Of a stretch of DNA of 45,940 bases, positions 32,882 to 41,506 are shown piece by piece. How positions within the stretch are numbered: the first letter of the stretch is position 1; each line of letters begins with the position of its first letter. Source of the stretch: Lachnospiraceae bacterium. Its GTDB lineage: Bacteria > Bacillota > Clostridia > Lachnospirales > Lachnospiraceae. The translations under genes and the position numbers were made by a program. The DNA is taken from positions 1 through 45,940 of the forward strand of contig VSNR01000010.1 of assembly GCA_009774345.1 (NCBI GenBank), written 5' to 3'. Below the pieces are notes generated by a model, which was given only the letters and a program-made list of their open reading frames with translations, made no database searches and was not told the DNA's origin.

Positions 32882-34318
32882 ATGAAAAATATGACGTTAG
32901 CAAATATTGCGCAGGCAGTAGGCGGAACGCTCGATGCCAAGATGCTGCCAGAGGCGGTTTCGGCGGAACATACACAAGCGCAGAGTGTCGTTCTCGACTC
33001 GCGGCTGGTGGAGCCGGGCGGGATCTTTATCGCAACGCGCGGAGAGCATGTGGATGGACACAGTTTTATCGATCAAGTGTTTGATGCAGGGGCGTTGGGC
33101 GTGATCTGTGAGGAGGCGCCAGTGCAGCCTAAGGGGGCATATATTCTTGTGGAGGACAGCTTTTTGGCGCTCAAAGACCTTGCGGAGTATTACAGAAGCC
33201 AGTTAGACATCAAGGTGGTGGGGATTACAGGCAGCGTTGGCAAGACCAGCACCAAGGAGTTTGTGGCAAGTGTTCTGTCCCAAAAGTACCGCGTGCTCAA
33301 AACGGAGGGAAATTATAATAACGAAGTCGGTCTTCCGCTCACAGTCCTTCGAATCCGCGAAGACTGTGAAGTGGCTGTGCTAGAGATGGGAATCAGCGAT
33401 TTTGGAGAGATGCACCGGCTCAGCAAGATTGCAAAGCCAGATGTCTGCCTGATCACCAATATCGGACAGTGCCATCTGGAAAATCTTGGCACGCGCGATG
33501 GGATTCTAAAGGCAAAGACCGAGATTTTTGACTTTATGCAGGAGGGCGGTCAAATCTGCCTGAATGGGGATGATGACAAGCTGGTTACGATTCGGGAAGT
33601 CCGGGGAAGCATTCCTGTATTTTTCGGCTACGGGAGCAACAATGCAGTCTATGCGGACAATTATGAGAACCGGGGGTTGATCGGCAGCAGGGCACAGATT
33701 CATATGAAAGGTATTGCAGGACACGACGCGTGCAGTTTTGAGGCAGAGATTCCGCTTCCGGGGGAACATATGCTTTATAATGCGCTGGCTGCCACTGCGG
33801 CAGGGATGCTATTTGGATTGACGGCTGAGGAGATTCAGGAGGGCATCAGGACTGTGAAGGCAGTGGATGGCAGAAGCCATGTGATACGCACAGACCGGTT
33901 GACACTGATTGATGACTGTTACAATGCGAATCCAGTCTCTATGAAGGCAGCGCTGGACCTGCTCCATATGACAGAGCTTTCGGAAGTCTTTGAGGACGCT
34001 GCGCGAAAAGTCGCAGTTCTGGGCGATATGTTTGAGCTTGGAACAGATGAGGCAGCATTGCACCGCGAGGTGGGAGTCTATGCGGCAAAGAAACAGATTG
34101 ATGTGCTGGTCTGTGTCGGGAACTTATGCAAATATATGTACGAAGGAGCGCAGGCAGTGCGATCCGTAACGAACTGCTATTATTTTGAGGATAAAGAAGC
34201 GCTGGAGGCGCAGATGGATACGGTTATCCAAGATGGAGACCTTGTGCTTGTCAAGGCGTCGCATGGGATGCATTTTGAGGAACTGATCAAAATGCTGAGT
34301 GAACCTTTACATGCCTGA
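32882..34318 (+). CDS. murF: UDP-MurNAc-tripeptide--D-Ala-D-Ala ligase
   Basis: Adds D-Ala-D-Ala to UDP-MurNAc-tripeptide, the last cytoplasmic step of the precursor peptide. At 478 residues it is normal length. Domain 1 (about 1-100) contains SRLVEPGGIFIATRGEHVDGH. The Mur ligase P-loop is GITGSVGKTSTKE near residue 118, followed by NYNNEVGLPLT. The C-terminal domain contains DDCYNANPVSMKAAL and VAVLGDMFELG. GGAGGGG lies upstream of the ATG, and ddl is immediately upstream. Confidence 0.95.
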   Translation: MKNMTLANIAQAVGGTLDAKMLPEAVSAEHTQAQSVVLDSRLVEPGGIFIATRGEHVDGHSFIDQVFDAGALGVICEEAPVQPKGAYILVEDSFLALKDLAEYYRSQLDIKVVGITGSVGKTSTKEFVASVLSQKYRVLKTEGNYNNEVGLPLTVLRIREDCEVAVLEMGISDFGEMHRLSKIAKPDVCLITNIGQCHLENLGTRDGILKAKTEIFDFMQEGGQICLNGDDDKLVTIREVRGSIPVFFGYGSNNAVYADNYENRGLIGSRAQIHMKGIAGHDACSFEAEIPLPGEHMLYNALAATAAGMLFGLTAEEIQEGIRTVKAVDGRSHVIRTDRLTLIDDCYNANPVSMKAALDLLHMTELSEVFEDAARKVAVLGDMFELGTDEAALHREVGVYAAKKQIDVLVCVGNLCKYMYEGAQAVRSVTNCYYFEDKEALEAQMDTVIQDGDLVLVKASHGMHFEELIKMLSEPLHA

Positions 34319-34366
34319 CGAAATTGACTATCATGATATAAAATACATGAGTGAAAGGATGATTAG

Positions 34367-34549
34367 ATGACTGAAAAAGAAATGTTAAAACTATCAATAG
34401 AAGAGTTTTCGCGTATTCAGCGGTATATGCTGTTAGCTGAAAAAGAATCCGCAGTGTATAAGGAATTAAAAGAACGCTATATTGAATTGAAAGTGATTCT
34501 GACATCGTCGGGAATTAACATTACGGAACTCGACAGAGTGAAGGAATGA
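34367..34549 (+). CDS. Small conserved-looking helical protein (60 aa)
   Basis: A 60-residue protein starting MTEKEMLKLSIEEFSRIQRY, almost entirely helical and charged, without signal or membrane segment. GAAAGGATG lies about 6-8 bases upstream of the ATG. It is 48 bases after murF and before a terminator hairpin, so it could be the last gene of the cell-wall transcript. Function unknown; helix-hairpin packing with a partner is possible. Confidence 0.6.
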   Translation: MTEKEMLKLSIEEFSRIQRYMLLAEKESAVYKELKERYIELKVILTSSGINITELDRVKE

Positions 34550-34557
34550 GAAGAAAT

Positions 34558-34592
34558 TAGCGGTTGTCGCAAAAATGACAACCGCTATTGAT
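34558..34592. terminator. Hairpin between convergent genes, probable terminator
   Basis: TAGCGGTTGTC (34558-34568) pairs perfectly with GACAACCGCTA (34577-34587) around 8 bases. The T-runs are short on both sides, so efficiency is uncertain. Confidence 0.6.
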
Positions 34593-35327
34593 TTATACAG
34601 CGTCTTTATTTTTGCTATAAGTCTCCATAATGATATTCTGCACATAAGGCGCGAGCTTTTTCTGCTGTTCCTTGGGCAGCTCTTTGATGTAGATGGGCTT
34701 GCCATACTCTATAATAACATGCGCTTTTTTAATCCATGGAAGCTGGTTTTCAAAGACTGCGGCACTGTTATTGATGGTCATGGGGACGATGGGGCAGTCT
34801 GCCTTGGATGCAATCTTGAAGCTGCCTTCATGAAAAGGAAGCAGAGAACCTTCCTCTTTGTTCCGGGTTCCCTCTGGAAAAATGCAGATGGAAGTACCGT
34901 TTTTCATCAGGTCGATGGCAGCGAGGATGGTCTGCATTCCAGCCTTGATGTTCTCGCGGTCGAGAAACAGACAGTGGAGATTGCGCATCCAGATATTGAG
35001 CAAGGGCACCTGCTCCATGCTTTTCTTGGCGATATAGCCTGTGGGGCGCGGAACACGGGGATAGGTGAGCACAATGTCAAAATAACTCCTGTGATTTCCA
35101 ATATAAAGTACTGGCGTGTCCGTTGGTATATTTTCTTCCCCGATATAGTCCACCTTCACTCCGGCGAGGAAACGCACACAGCGAAATGCCCAGTTTACAA
35201 TTGCCAGACTGGAACGGCTCTTGACATCGGGATTTGACTTGCCGATCAGCCACTCCACAAGCATGATGGGGGTGCTCAGTATCAGAAAAAGGATGAGAAA
35301 GACTGCCACAAGTATCAATCGTATCAT
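34593..35327 (-). CDS. plsC: 1-acyl-sn-glycerol-3-phosphate acyltransferase
   Basis: Converts lysophosphatidic acid to phosphatidic acid in membrane lipid synthesis. I chose the ATG at 35327 (244 residues); an in-frame start 31 codons earlier would disrupt the N-terminal membrane helix (residues 2-26). The acyltransferase motifs are intact: NHRSYFD (78-84, the NHx4D catalytic block), FLDRENI near 121, and FPEGTR (150-155). AGAAAGGT precedes the ATG at a rather long spacing. It is convergent with the murF-side transcript and divergent from the PrcB-like lipoprotein gene. Confidence 0.9.
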   Translation of the reverse strand: MIRLILVAVFLILFLILSTPIMLVEWLIGKSNPDVKSRSSLAIVNWAFRCVRFLAGVKVDYIGEENIPTDTPVLYIGNHRSYFDIVLTYPRVPRPTGYIAKKSMEQVPLLNIWMRNLHCLFLDRENIKAGMQTILAAIDLMKNGTSICIFPEGTRNKEEGSLLPFHEGSFKIASKADCPIVPMTINNSAAVFENQLPWIKKAHVIIEYGKPIYIKELPKEQQKKLAPYVQNIIMETYSKNKDAV

Positions 35328-35365
35328 AAAATTACCATACCTTTCTATTTTTATAGCGGTTGCTG

Positions 35366-35407
35366 GTAAAAATCCATTTGCGAAGCAAATTTTGCATGGA
35401 TTTTTAC
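35366..35407. repeat. Long perfect inverted repeat between divergent genes
   Basis: GTAAAAATCCAT (35366-35377) and ATGGATTTTTAC (35396-35407) are perfect inverted arms. Inside, ATTTGC and GCAAAT pair around GAA. It lies in the space between plsC and the lipoprotein gene and is not followed by a T-run on the plus strand. It could be an operator, a leader hairpin or a tiny palindromic repeat. Confidence 0.6.
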
Positions 35408-35542
35408 TCGTTGTTAGCACGTAGTGGTAACATCTTATTTATTTTATCTGTTATTGCAGTGAAAATCAAGCATAAAAAAGTATATCTTTCCCGATTCAGG
35501 CATAATTATAGATAGAACAATGTGATGATAGCAGGAGGCAGT

Positions 35543-35977
35543 ATGGATAAATTTGTAAAATCAGCGAGAAAGTTTGTCCTATTTGCAATAACGTGTGTTA
35601 TGATGACGCTGTGCCTTTCGGGCTGCGCGGGTGAGACGACGGAGGAGAATAAACTCAAGGACATTGAGTTTACAGTGGTCGGGGAAGATCAGCAGCCGGA
35701 ATCACTCAAGGAGATCATAGCGGAGAAATCGGCAGAGCCGTTCCAGATCAGCTACACGCTGGGCGAGGAGCTCTATATTGCAGTTGGATATGGTGAGCAG
35801 CCCGGCGGCGGCTATAGTATCAGCGTCAATGCATTCTTCGAGACGGAGGAATCGCTGGTGTTTGACACGACACTGATCGGTCCCGGCAAGGCAGAAAATG
35901 TAACCAACACGCCGACACGTCCCTACATCGTGGTAAAGACCGAGAATATTGAGGATAAGGCGATAGAATTTAAGTGA
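35543..35977 (+). CDS. PrcB-like lipoprotein
   Basis: A 144-residue lipoprotein. The ATG at 35543 has GCAGGAGG upstream and gives a signal peptide with lipobox LSGC, lipidated Cys28; starts further upstream only add residues before the signal. The mature part ends in a beta-rich domain with GYGEQPGGGYSISV near residue 93. This is the hallmark of the PrcB C-terminal family (protease complex subunit of oral spirochaetes), found widely in single-domain Firmicute lipoproteins without the protease. Function is unknown here. It is followed by pyrC after about 75 bases. Confidence 0.75.
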   Translation: MDKFVKSARKFVLFAITCVMMTLCLSGCAGETTEENKLKDIEFTVVGEDQQPESLKEIIAEKSAEPFQISYTLGEELYIAVGYGEQPGGGYSISVNAFFETEESLVFDTTLIGPGKAENVTNTPTRPYIVVKTENIEDKAIEFK

Positions 35978-36053
35978 GATGTGTGGTACAATGAAAGCTG
36001 GGGAATAGACGGATAAAGAATGCAGGCTATCTGCAAAAAGAGAGGTAAGAACG

Positions 36054-37361
36054 ATGATGATTATAAAAAACGGTATCGTGACAGACCCGGCAAACGGGAT
36101 ACAAAAACAGGCGACAGTAATCATTCAAGAAGGAAGAATCAATAAAATAACAGATGATTTGAATGAGGCAGATAAAATAACAGAGAATAATAACGGACAT
36201 CATGTTATTGACGCCTCAGGCTGTATCGTGGCACCCGGACTTGTGGATGTGCATGTGCACTTCCGCGATCCGGGCTTTACGTACAAGGAGGATATCGAGA
36301 CGGGCGCAAAAGCAGCGCTCAAGGGTGGCTATACCAGTGTGGTGCTGATGGCGAACACAAAGCCGCCTGTCGATAACATAGATACGCTGACATATGTTAT
36401 TGAAAAAGGGAAAAAGACGAACTTAAAAGTATATACCTGCGCGACAGTGACAAAGGGGATGGCAGGAAAGGAACTGACGGACATGAAGGCGCTTATGGCA
36501 AAGGGGGCTGTGGGCTTCACCGATGATGGGATTCCGATCATGGATGCTGTGCTGATGGAGCACGCGATGGAAGCCGTGTCGGCACTGGGGGTGCCCATCA
36601 GCCTGCATGAAGAAAATCCAGCGCTGATCTCAAACAATGGCGTCAACCGCGGCAGGGCATCAGAGCATTTTGGCATTGGCGGTTCGCCGCGGGAGGCAGA
36701 GATTTCCCTGATCGAGCGCGACTTGGAGATTGCACTGAGAACGGGTGCGGTCTTAAACATCCAGCATATCAGCACCAAGGAGGGTGTGGCGCTGGTCAGG
36801 CAGGCAAAGCAAAGAGCGGCAGAGAAGGGAAGAAACAATATTCATGCTGAAGCGACCCCCCATCATTTCAGTCTGACGGAGGAGGCAGTCCTTGCGTATG
36901 GAACACTTGCCAAGATGAATCCGCCGCTGCGCGAGGAAGCGGACAGACAGGCGGTCATTGAGGGATTGAGGGATGGCACGATCGATCTCATCGCTACAGA
37001 TCATGCGCCGCACAGCGAGGAGGAAAAGAAACGGAGGATTACAGAGGCGCCAAGCGGTATTATCGGACTTGAGACTGCACTGCCGTTAGGGATTACAAAT
37101 CTTGTCGATGCCCAGCAGTTTCCGATGGACATGCTGATTGACAGGATGTCCACAGCCCCGGCGCGCATGTACAATCTTCCCGCGGGCACCTTGTCGGAGG
37201 GCGCCGCTGCGGATATTGTGATCTTTGATGCCAAAGCGGTTCAGACTGTTGGAGGTTTTGCATCGAAATCCAGCAATTCGCCATTTACAGGGCAGAAGCT
37301 CAACGGTGTAGTAAAATATACGATTGTGGATGGCACAGTCGTGTATCAGGCTGAATCATGA
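36054..37361 (+). CDS. pyrC: Dihydroorotase
   Basis: Cyclises carbamoyl aspartate to dihydroorotate in pyrimidine synthesis. At 435 residues it fits the class I type. The metal-binding HVHFRDPG (near residue 63) comes early, followed by KEDIETGAKAALKGGYTSV. NTKPP, ISLHEENPAL, NIQHIST and ATDHAPHSEEEK supply the remaining substrate and zinc ligands. Two ATGs (36054, 36057) follow AGAGGTAAG. No other pyr genes are near, so it stands alone. A strong terminator follows. Confidence 0.94.
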   Translation: MMIIKNGIVTDPANGIQKQATVIIQEGRINKITDDLNEADKITENNNGHHVIDASGCIVAPGLVDVHVHFRDPGFTYKEDIETGAKAALKGGYTSVVLMANTKPPVDNIDTLTYVIEKGKKTNLKVYTCATVTKGMAGKELTDMKALMAKGAVGFTDDGIPIMDAVLMEHAMEAVSALGVPISLHEENPALISNNGVNRGRASEHFGIGGSPREAEISLIERDLEIALRTGAVLNIQHISTKEGVALVRQAKQRAAEKGRNNIHAEATPHHFSLTEEAVLAYGTLAKMNPPLREEADRQAVIEGLRDGTIDLIATDHAPHSEEEKKRRITEAPSGIIGLETALPLGITNLVDAQQFPMDMLIDRMSTAPARMYNLPAGTLSEGAAADIVIFDAKAVQTVGGFASKSSNSPFTGQKLNGVVKYTIVDGTVVYQAES

Positions 37362-37368
37362 AATAAGT

Positions 37369-37396
37369 AAAACCGAGGGTTACCCCTCGGTTTTTT
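37369..37396. terminator. Bidirectional terminator between pyrC and the chemoreceptor gene
   Basis: CCGAGGG (37373-37379) pairs with CCCTCGG (37384-37390), with AAAA before and TTTTTT after. It serves two convergent genes. Confidence 0.9.
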
Positions 37397-37406
37397 GAAA
37401 TGAGAA

Positions 37407-39116
37407 TTATTCATTTGGCAACTGGAATTTGCTGATCAGGGAATCGAGCGTCATCGCTTGGGCAGACAGCTCTTCACTGGTTGCGGAAGCCTCCTGTGCG
37501 GTCGCGGAGTTCGACTGTACGACCTCGGAGATCTGGTTTACACCCAATTCCGTCTGCTTCATCGCCTCAGCCTGCTCAGACGCTGTTTCGCTGATTGCCT
37601 TAGATGAAGTTGCGATTAATTCGATACCTTCTACGACACGGTCGATAGAAGCATTCACAATATCTGCTGTTTTGCTTCCATCCGCTATTGCGCTCAGGGA
37701 AGTCTCGATTAGTGTTCTGGTTTCTGCTGCGGAGTGTGCACTCTGCTCTGCCAGCTGGCGAATCTGGTCTGCCACAACCGCAAAGCCTTTTCCGGCTTCA
37801 CCGGCTCTTGCAGCCTCGATAGAAGCATTTAAGGAGAGCAGATTTGTCTGTGAAGCAATGTCTTCAATCTCGGAAATAATGTTGCCAACCTGCTGTGAAG
37901 CATCGTTGATACGGGACATAGCCTCCATCATAGCCTTCATTTCTCTGTGGCTGCGCTCTGCCTCATCGGCATATGTACGAGCCTGATTGTATGAGTCACC
38001 TGCATTGTTTGCAGTAGCACGGATATCATCTGTAATCGTTGTAATGGTTGCCTGCATTTCCTCTACGGCGCCAGCCTGATCTGTAGCGCCTTCTGCAAGA
38101 TTTTGAGAAGCATCAGCTAAGTTGCTTGCGCCTGCGGCAACCTGATTGGAAGCTTCACTGACGGCATGGATTGTCTCCGCCATCTGGCGCTTGAGGAGGC
38201 TCATCGCAGTGAGGATTGCCTCAAACTCTCCGACGTATCTGTTCCGGTCTTTGCTGTTCACTGCGAAGTTCGCATTTGCCATTTGATCCAATACATCTGC
38301 GACATCGTGGATGATAAACTGCAAAGATGCCGCCATATTGACCGTCACGGCAACCATATCGGCAAGCTCGTCTTTGGTCTCGACAGTCGGAAACGGAGAC
38401 GACAGATCACCTGCTGCGAAGATATCCAGACGTGCCTTAATCTGGTCAAGCGGTACAGCGATACTGTTTGCAATGCCCTTGCCCAGCGAGAGTGCAAAGA
38501 TAATGGAACCAGTAATGATAACGATGATGATGACAGTGAGCGCTATGATGACAAAGGAAAGTGCATTTGAGACTTCCTGTCCCTTGTCTACTTTGACATC
38601 CATGATCTGCGACAGATTATCATAGATCGCTTCGTACATGGGAACCAGCTCGCCCAGCGCCATATCCTGAGCAACTTTGCACTGTTCAAGGTCTGTCGTA
38701 GCGCCGAGGTTGATGATTTCCTCCTCGAGCTTCCAGTAGTCTACAAGTTCATTTTTTATTTCATTGTAAATCCTCTTGTTCTCGGCGGTGACCATGCTGG
38801 ACTCGAGGGCGTTAAATTCTTTTGTAAAGGACTCTTTGTAGGTTGTGCGGTCGCCAAGCAGCTTATCGATGGCATCCTGCTCATCATAACCTATGATGCC
38901 GCGCATTGCAGAACGGGTATCCGCAAAATGAACCATTGCCTTGCCAACGTCGCCTTGTGCAAAGCCGTAATTAACAAGGGCGGATGCGTACAGGCGTGAC
39001 ATGACAATCATTGTGACCAGAATGACAGCAGATACAGCCGTCAGGATACATGCAATTGTAATAAAGGCGCGGGATAATCGTTCCCGGATTGGTAGATTGT
39101 TCAGTTTCTTTAACAT
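37407..39116 (-). CDS. Methyl-accepting chemotaxis protein, four-helix-bundle sensor
   Basis: A 569-residue chemoreceptor. The first transmembrane helix is at about residues 14-36, followed by an extracellular all-helical sensor (about 37-190) of the 4HB_MCP type. The second helix (about 190-215, VIIALTVIIIVIITGSIIFA) leads into a HAMP domain with IAVPLDQIKARLDIFAAGDL. The long cytoplasmic coiled coil carries the conserved tip IASQTNLLSLNASIEAARAG and EKGFAVVA-like KGFAVVADQIRQLAEQSA, which contact CheA and CheW. TAAGGAGA precedes the ATG. It senses an unknown ligand and implies motility. A possible promoter lies at 39200-39227. Confidence 0.95.
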   Translation of the reverse strand: MLKKLNNLPIRERLSRAFITIACILTAVSAVILVTMIVMSRLYASALVNYGFAQGDVGKAMVHFADTRSAMRGIIGYDEQDAIDKLLGDRTTYKESFTKEFNALESSMVTAENKRIYNEIKNELVDYWKLEEEIINLGATTDLEQCKVAQDMALGELVPMYEAIYDNLSQIMDVKVDKGQEVSNALSFVIIALTVIIIVIITGSIIFALSLGKGIANSIAVPLDQIKARLDIFAAGDLSSPFPTVETKDELADMVAVTVNMAASLQFIIHDVADVLDQMANANFAVNSKDRNRYVGEFEAILTAMSLLKRQMAETIHAVSEASNQVAAGASNLADASQNLAEGATDQAGAVEEMQATITTITDDIRATANNAGDSYNQARTYADEAERSHREMKAMMEAMSRINDASQQVGNIISEIEDIASQTNLLSLNASIEAARAGEAGKGFAVVADQIRQLAEQSAHSAAETRTLIETSLSAIADGSKTADIVNASIDRVVEGIELIATSSKAISETASEQAEAMKQTELGVNQISEVVQSNSATAQEASATSEELSAQAMTLDSLISKFQLPNE

Positions 39117-39449
39117 AGTACTAAATCTCCTTACATTAATATTATGAACTTTTTTTATTTGTTCTGCGCAACGGGACTACATGAAACTGTTCAGTACGCT
39201 TTATAAGGTGCAAGCAGGAGTTAACAAGCTGATAATGCAGCAAAAAATATACAGATTGCTGCATCTTATGTAGCCAATGCGCAATTTGGTACTAAATAGT
39301 TATAGAAGTATAATATTTTTGATGCTCAGGATAAATAAAAATATATGACTAAATTATACATCTTTTTATCTATTTTGTCCAATGATTTTAGCATGGTTTT
39401 CACTGTCAAATTAGATGTAATTATCAATTGTTTTATTGTGCAATAATTT
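39117..39449. other. AT-rich spacer between two chemoreceptor genes
   Basis: No gene is visible in these 333 bases. It contains a likely minus-strand promoter for the first chemoreceptor and a perfect inverted repeat, ATGCAGCA (39235-39242) with TGCTGCAT (39257-39264). The repeat lies just upstream of that promoter and could be an operator. Confidence 0.45.
39200..39227 (-). promoter_or_regulatory. Possible promoter of the four-helix chemoreceptor
   Basis: On the minus strand TTGTTA (39227-39222), 16 bases, then TATAAA (39205-39200). No sigma-D (TAAA-N15-GCCGATAT) motif was found. Confidence 0.4.
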
Positions 39450-41324
39450 TCAATCTACAATTTCCAGCAATTTGCCAGTGATGTCTGCCATGTTCGAAGA
39501 AACCTGTTTGGTGTCCTGCGAGATGCGCACATTGTCCTCCACAACATGTGAGATGCGCTCAATCTGATTGACAGCATCGGATACGATGCTCACATTCTGC
39601 TGTACCATATGAGCGATTTCTGTGATATTCTGGTCTGCCTGTTTGATATTATCCACGACATTGCCAAATGCCTCGACCGTCTGGTCAGTGATCGCGCGTC
39701 CATCCTCCACGGCATTGATGGAGTTCATGATCAGCTCATTGGTTTCTCTGGCTGCCTGTGCGCTTCTTGCCGCAAGTTCGCCCACCTGTGTCGCCACGAC
39801 TGCAAAGCCCTTGCCCAGATCTCCGGCTCTGGCAGCCTCGATGGAGGCGTTGAGGGAAAGCATGTTGGTCTGCTGTGCGATGGAATTAATCTCGCCGATA
39901 ATCTTTTCGATTGCCATGGACATATCGCTGATCTTCTGCATAGATTCCTTTAAGAGCGCCATGCGGGACTGGGTCTGTATGATCTGCTCTGCGGTGTTGC
40001 TGGTGGCGGCAGTGATTGTGGCAGTCGCGCTCACGCTGCTGTTGAGCTCTGCGGTGAGCTGGTTCATAATCTGCTTGAGGTCTGCCACTGCCCGTTCCTG
40101 CTCGCCGGTGCCATGAAAGATACTGTCGGCGTTTGTGAGCGTTTCACCGGATACTTGGTTTAGATTCTGGCAGGCATTTTTGATATTTTGAATCAAGAGC
40201 TGGTTGTGTTCCATATCCTGTTTTTGCTGTTCGATGAGATTTTCGTTGTCGCGCATACTCTGGCAGATGCTCTCGACCATTTTGTTGATGCTGTCAGAGA
40301 GCATGGTAAATTCCGGGTTTCCGCGCTCGTCGATGGTGATGTGAAAGTTTCCGCCGGCAATTTCGCGCATGTCATGGGAGATGCGGTTGATGCCCTGCAC
40401 GATTTTGTCATCCACCATGCGGTTGATCATAAAAAGCAGTGCGCTGAAAATGATCAGCATACTCAGGGATACCACGAGGGTCTGGCTGGTGCGGCCGGCA
40501 TAGTATTCGCTGGAGGGCATGAAGGTTCCGATAATCTGATTTTGGTATTCCTCTGCCATGTAGTAGCCGCGCACGCCGTCTATGACGGCTTTCCCCTTTC
40601 CTGTGAATGTTGATGGGAAGCCGGCGTCTGTGGCGGGAGTGCCGATCAGGGACTGGTTTTTATGAGCCAGAATCAGTCCGCTTGCGGCGTCTATGGCATA
40701 GATATATCCCTTTTCGCCGTAGTCGATATCCTTGAGCACAACGGAGATCTCAGTGCCCATCAGCATTTTTTCCAGCACTTCCGGCTGCACGCCGACTTGC
40801 ACAAGTCCTTTGGCATCTGTCCTTGCCACACCGATATACTGCATCACAATTCCTTCTGCGACATTTATTTGAGGCTCCTGCACAAGTTCGATGGAAGGGT
40901 CCTTCACGATGACCATAAAAGCGTTAGACTGGTCGCCGCTCTTCATGTCAAAGCCGACGTAGGCATCAATGGTGCTGCTGGTGATGATGCCGTTCTCGTC
41001 TATAATGTGCAGCTCATTGACCATCAGACGTTCCTTGATCGTATTGAGCTTCTCCTTGCTGTCTGCAATGGACGGGTCCACGGCAAGCATGTCCGCAAAG
41101 GCTCTCGTCTTGGCGAGATTGTCCTGACTGAGATTGTCTGTGAGCTGTGCGATGGTCTCCTCATTGTCTGCGAGCTTTTCCTTGACATCTGTGAGCTTGG
41201 CATGACTCGAGGAGGCATTGGTGGACTGGCTGACGATGGTCTGTAGAACAAAGATGGCTGTAATGGTGATAATCAATGCTACGAGCATGTAGGTAAACAG
41301 CCGGTTGGTGAAAATTTTCTTCAT
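39450..41324 (-). CDS. Methyl-accepting chemotaxis protein, Cache-like sensor
   Basis: A 624-residue chemoreceptor. I chose the ATG at 41324, which gives MKKIFTNRLFTYMLVALIIT and one clean N-terminal membrane helix; a start 47 codons earlier is unsupported. The large extracellular region (about 35-285) is mixed alpha/beta (HIIDENGIITSSTIDAYVGF, GYIYAIDAASGLILAH), as in double Cache sensors for small molecules. A second helix (about 290-312) precedes a HAMP domain and the signalling coiled coil with tip IAQQTNMLSLNASIEAARAG and KGFAVVATQVGELAARSA. The signalling half is unusually short of coil before the tip compared with the other receptor. Ligand unknown. Confidence 0.93.
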   Translation of the reverse strand: MKKIFTNRLFTYMLVALIITITAIFVLQTIVSQSTNASSSHAKLTDVKEKLADNEETIAQLTDNLSQDNLAKTRAFADMLAVDPSIADSKEKLNTIKERLMVNELHIIDENGIITSSTIDAYVGFDMKSGDQSNAFMVIVKDPSIELVQEPQINVAEGIVMQYIGVARTDAKGLVQVGVQPEVLEKMLMGTEISVVLKDIDYGEKGYIYAIDAASGLILAHKNQSLIGTPATDAGFPSTFTGKGKAVIDGVRGYYMAEEYQNQIIGTFMPSSEYYAGRTSQTLVVSLSMLIIFSALLFMINRMVDDKIVQGINRISHDMREIAGGNFHITIDERGNPEFTMLSDSINKMVESICQSMRDNENLIEQQKQDMEHNQLLIQNIKNACQNLNQVSGETLTNADSIFHGTGEQERAVADLKQIMNQLTAELNSSVSATATITAATSNTAEQIIQTQSRMALLKESMQKISDMSMAIEKIIGEINSIAQQTNMLSLNASIEAARAGDLGKGFAVVATQVGELAARSAQAARETNELIMNSINAVEDGRAITDQTVEAFGNVVDNIKQADQNITEIAHMVQQNVSIVSDAVNQIERISHVVEDNVRISQDTKQVSSNMADITGKLLEIVD

Positions 41325-41390
41325 AATGGTATGTACCTTCCTTCCTTGTTGCGATGATATAGGTTCTAGTTTATGGCAGATATTGACATT

Positions 41391-41419
41391 ATTATATCTT
41401 TTTCTGAGCGTATCATCAA
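41391..41419 (-). promoter_or_regulatory. Promoter of the Cache-like chemoreceptor
   Basis: On the minus strand TTGATG (41419-41414), 17 bases, then a perfect TATAAT (41396-41391), about 65 bases before the start codon. It is of sigma-A rather than flagellar sigma-D type. Confidence 0.6.
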
Positions 41420-41452
41420 GCGTTTTGACAATCGTTGTGAATGTTCTACAAC

Positions 41453-41487
41453 AAAAATGACACATCTTCGCTAAGATGTGTCATTTT
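41453..41487. terminator. Terminator after the large surface protein gene
   Basis: AAAATGACACATCTT and AAGATGTGTCATTTT pair perfectly around CGCT. On the minus strand it ends in ATTTTTG, directly after the surface protein stop codon. Confidence 0.85.
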
Positions 41488-41506
41488 GTGTCGTTATTTC
41501 ATGTTA

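Noticed and set aside
34575..35237. Plus-strand 220-codon frame opposite plsC
   Set aside because: It is antisense to a gene with intact acyltransferase motifs and has no ribosome site.
37429..40613. Several plus-strand frames opposite the two chemoreceptor genes
   Set aside because: They are antisense shadows of conserved coiled-coil coding sequence, with alanine/serine-rich translations.
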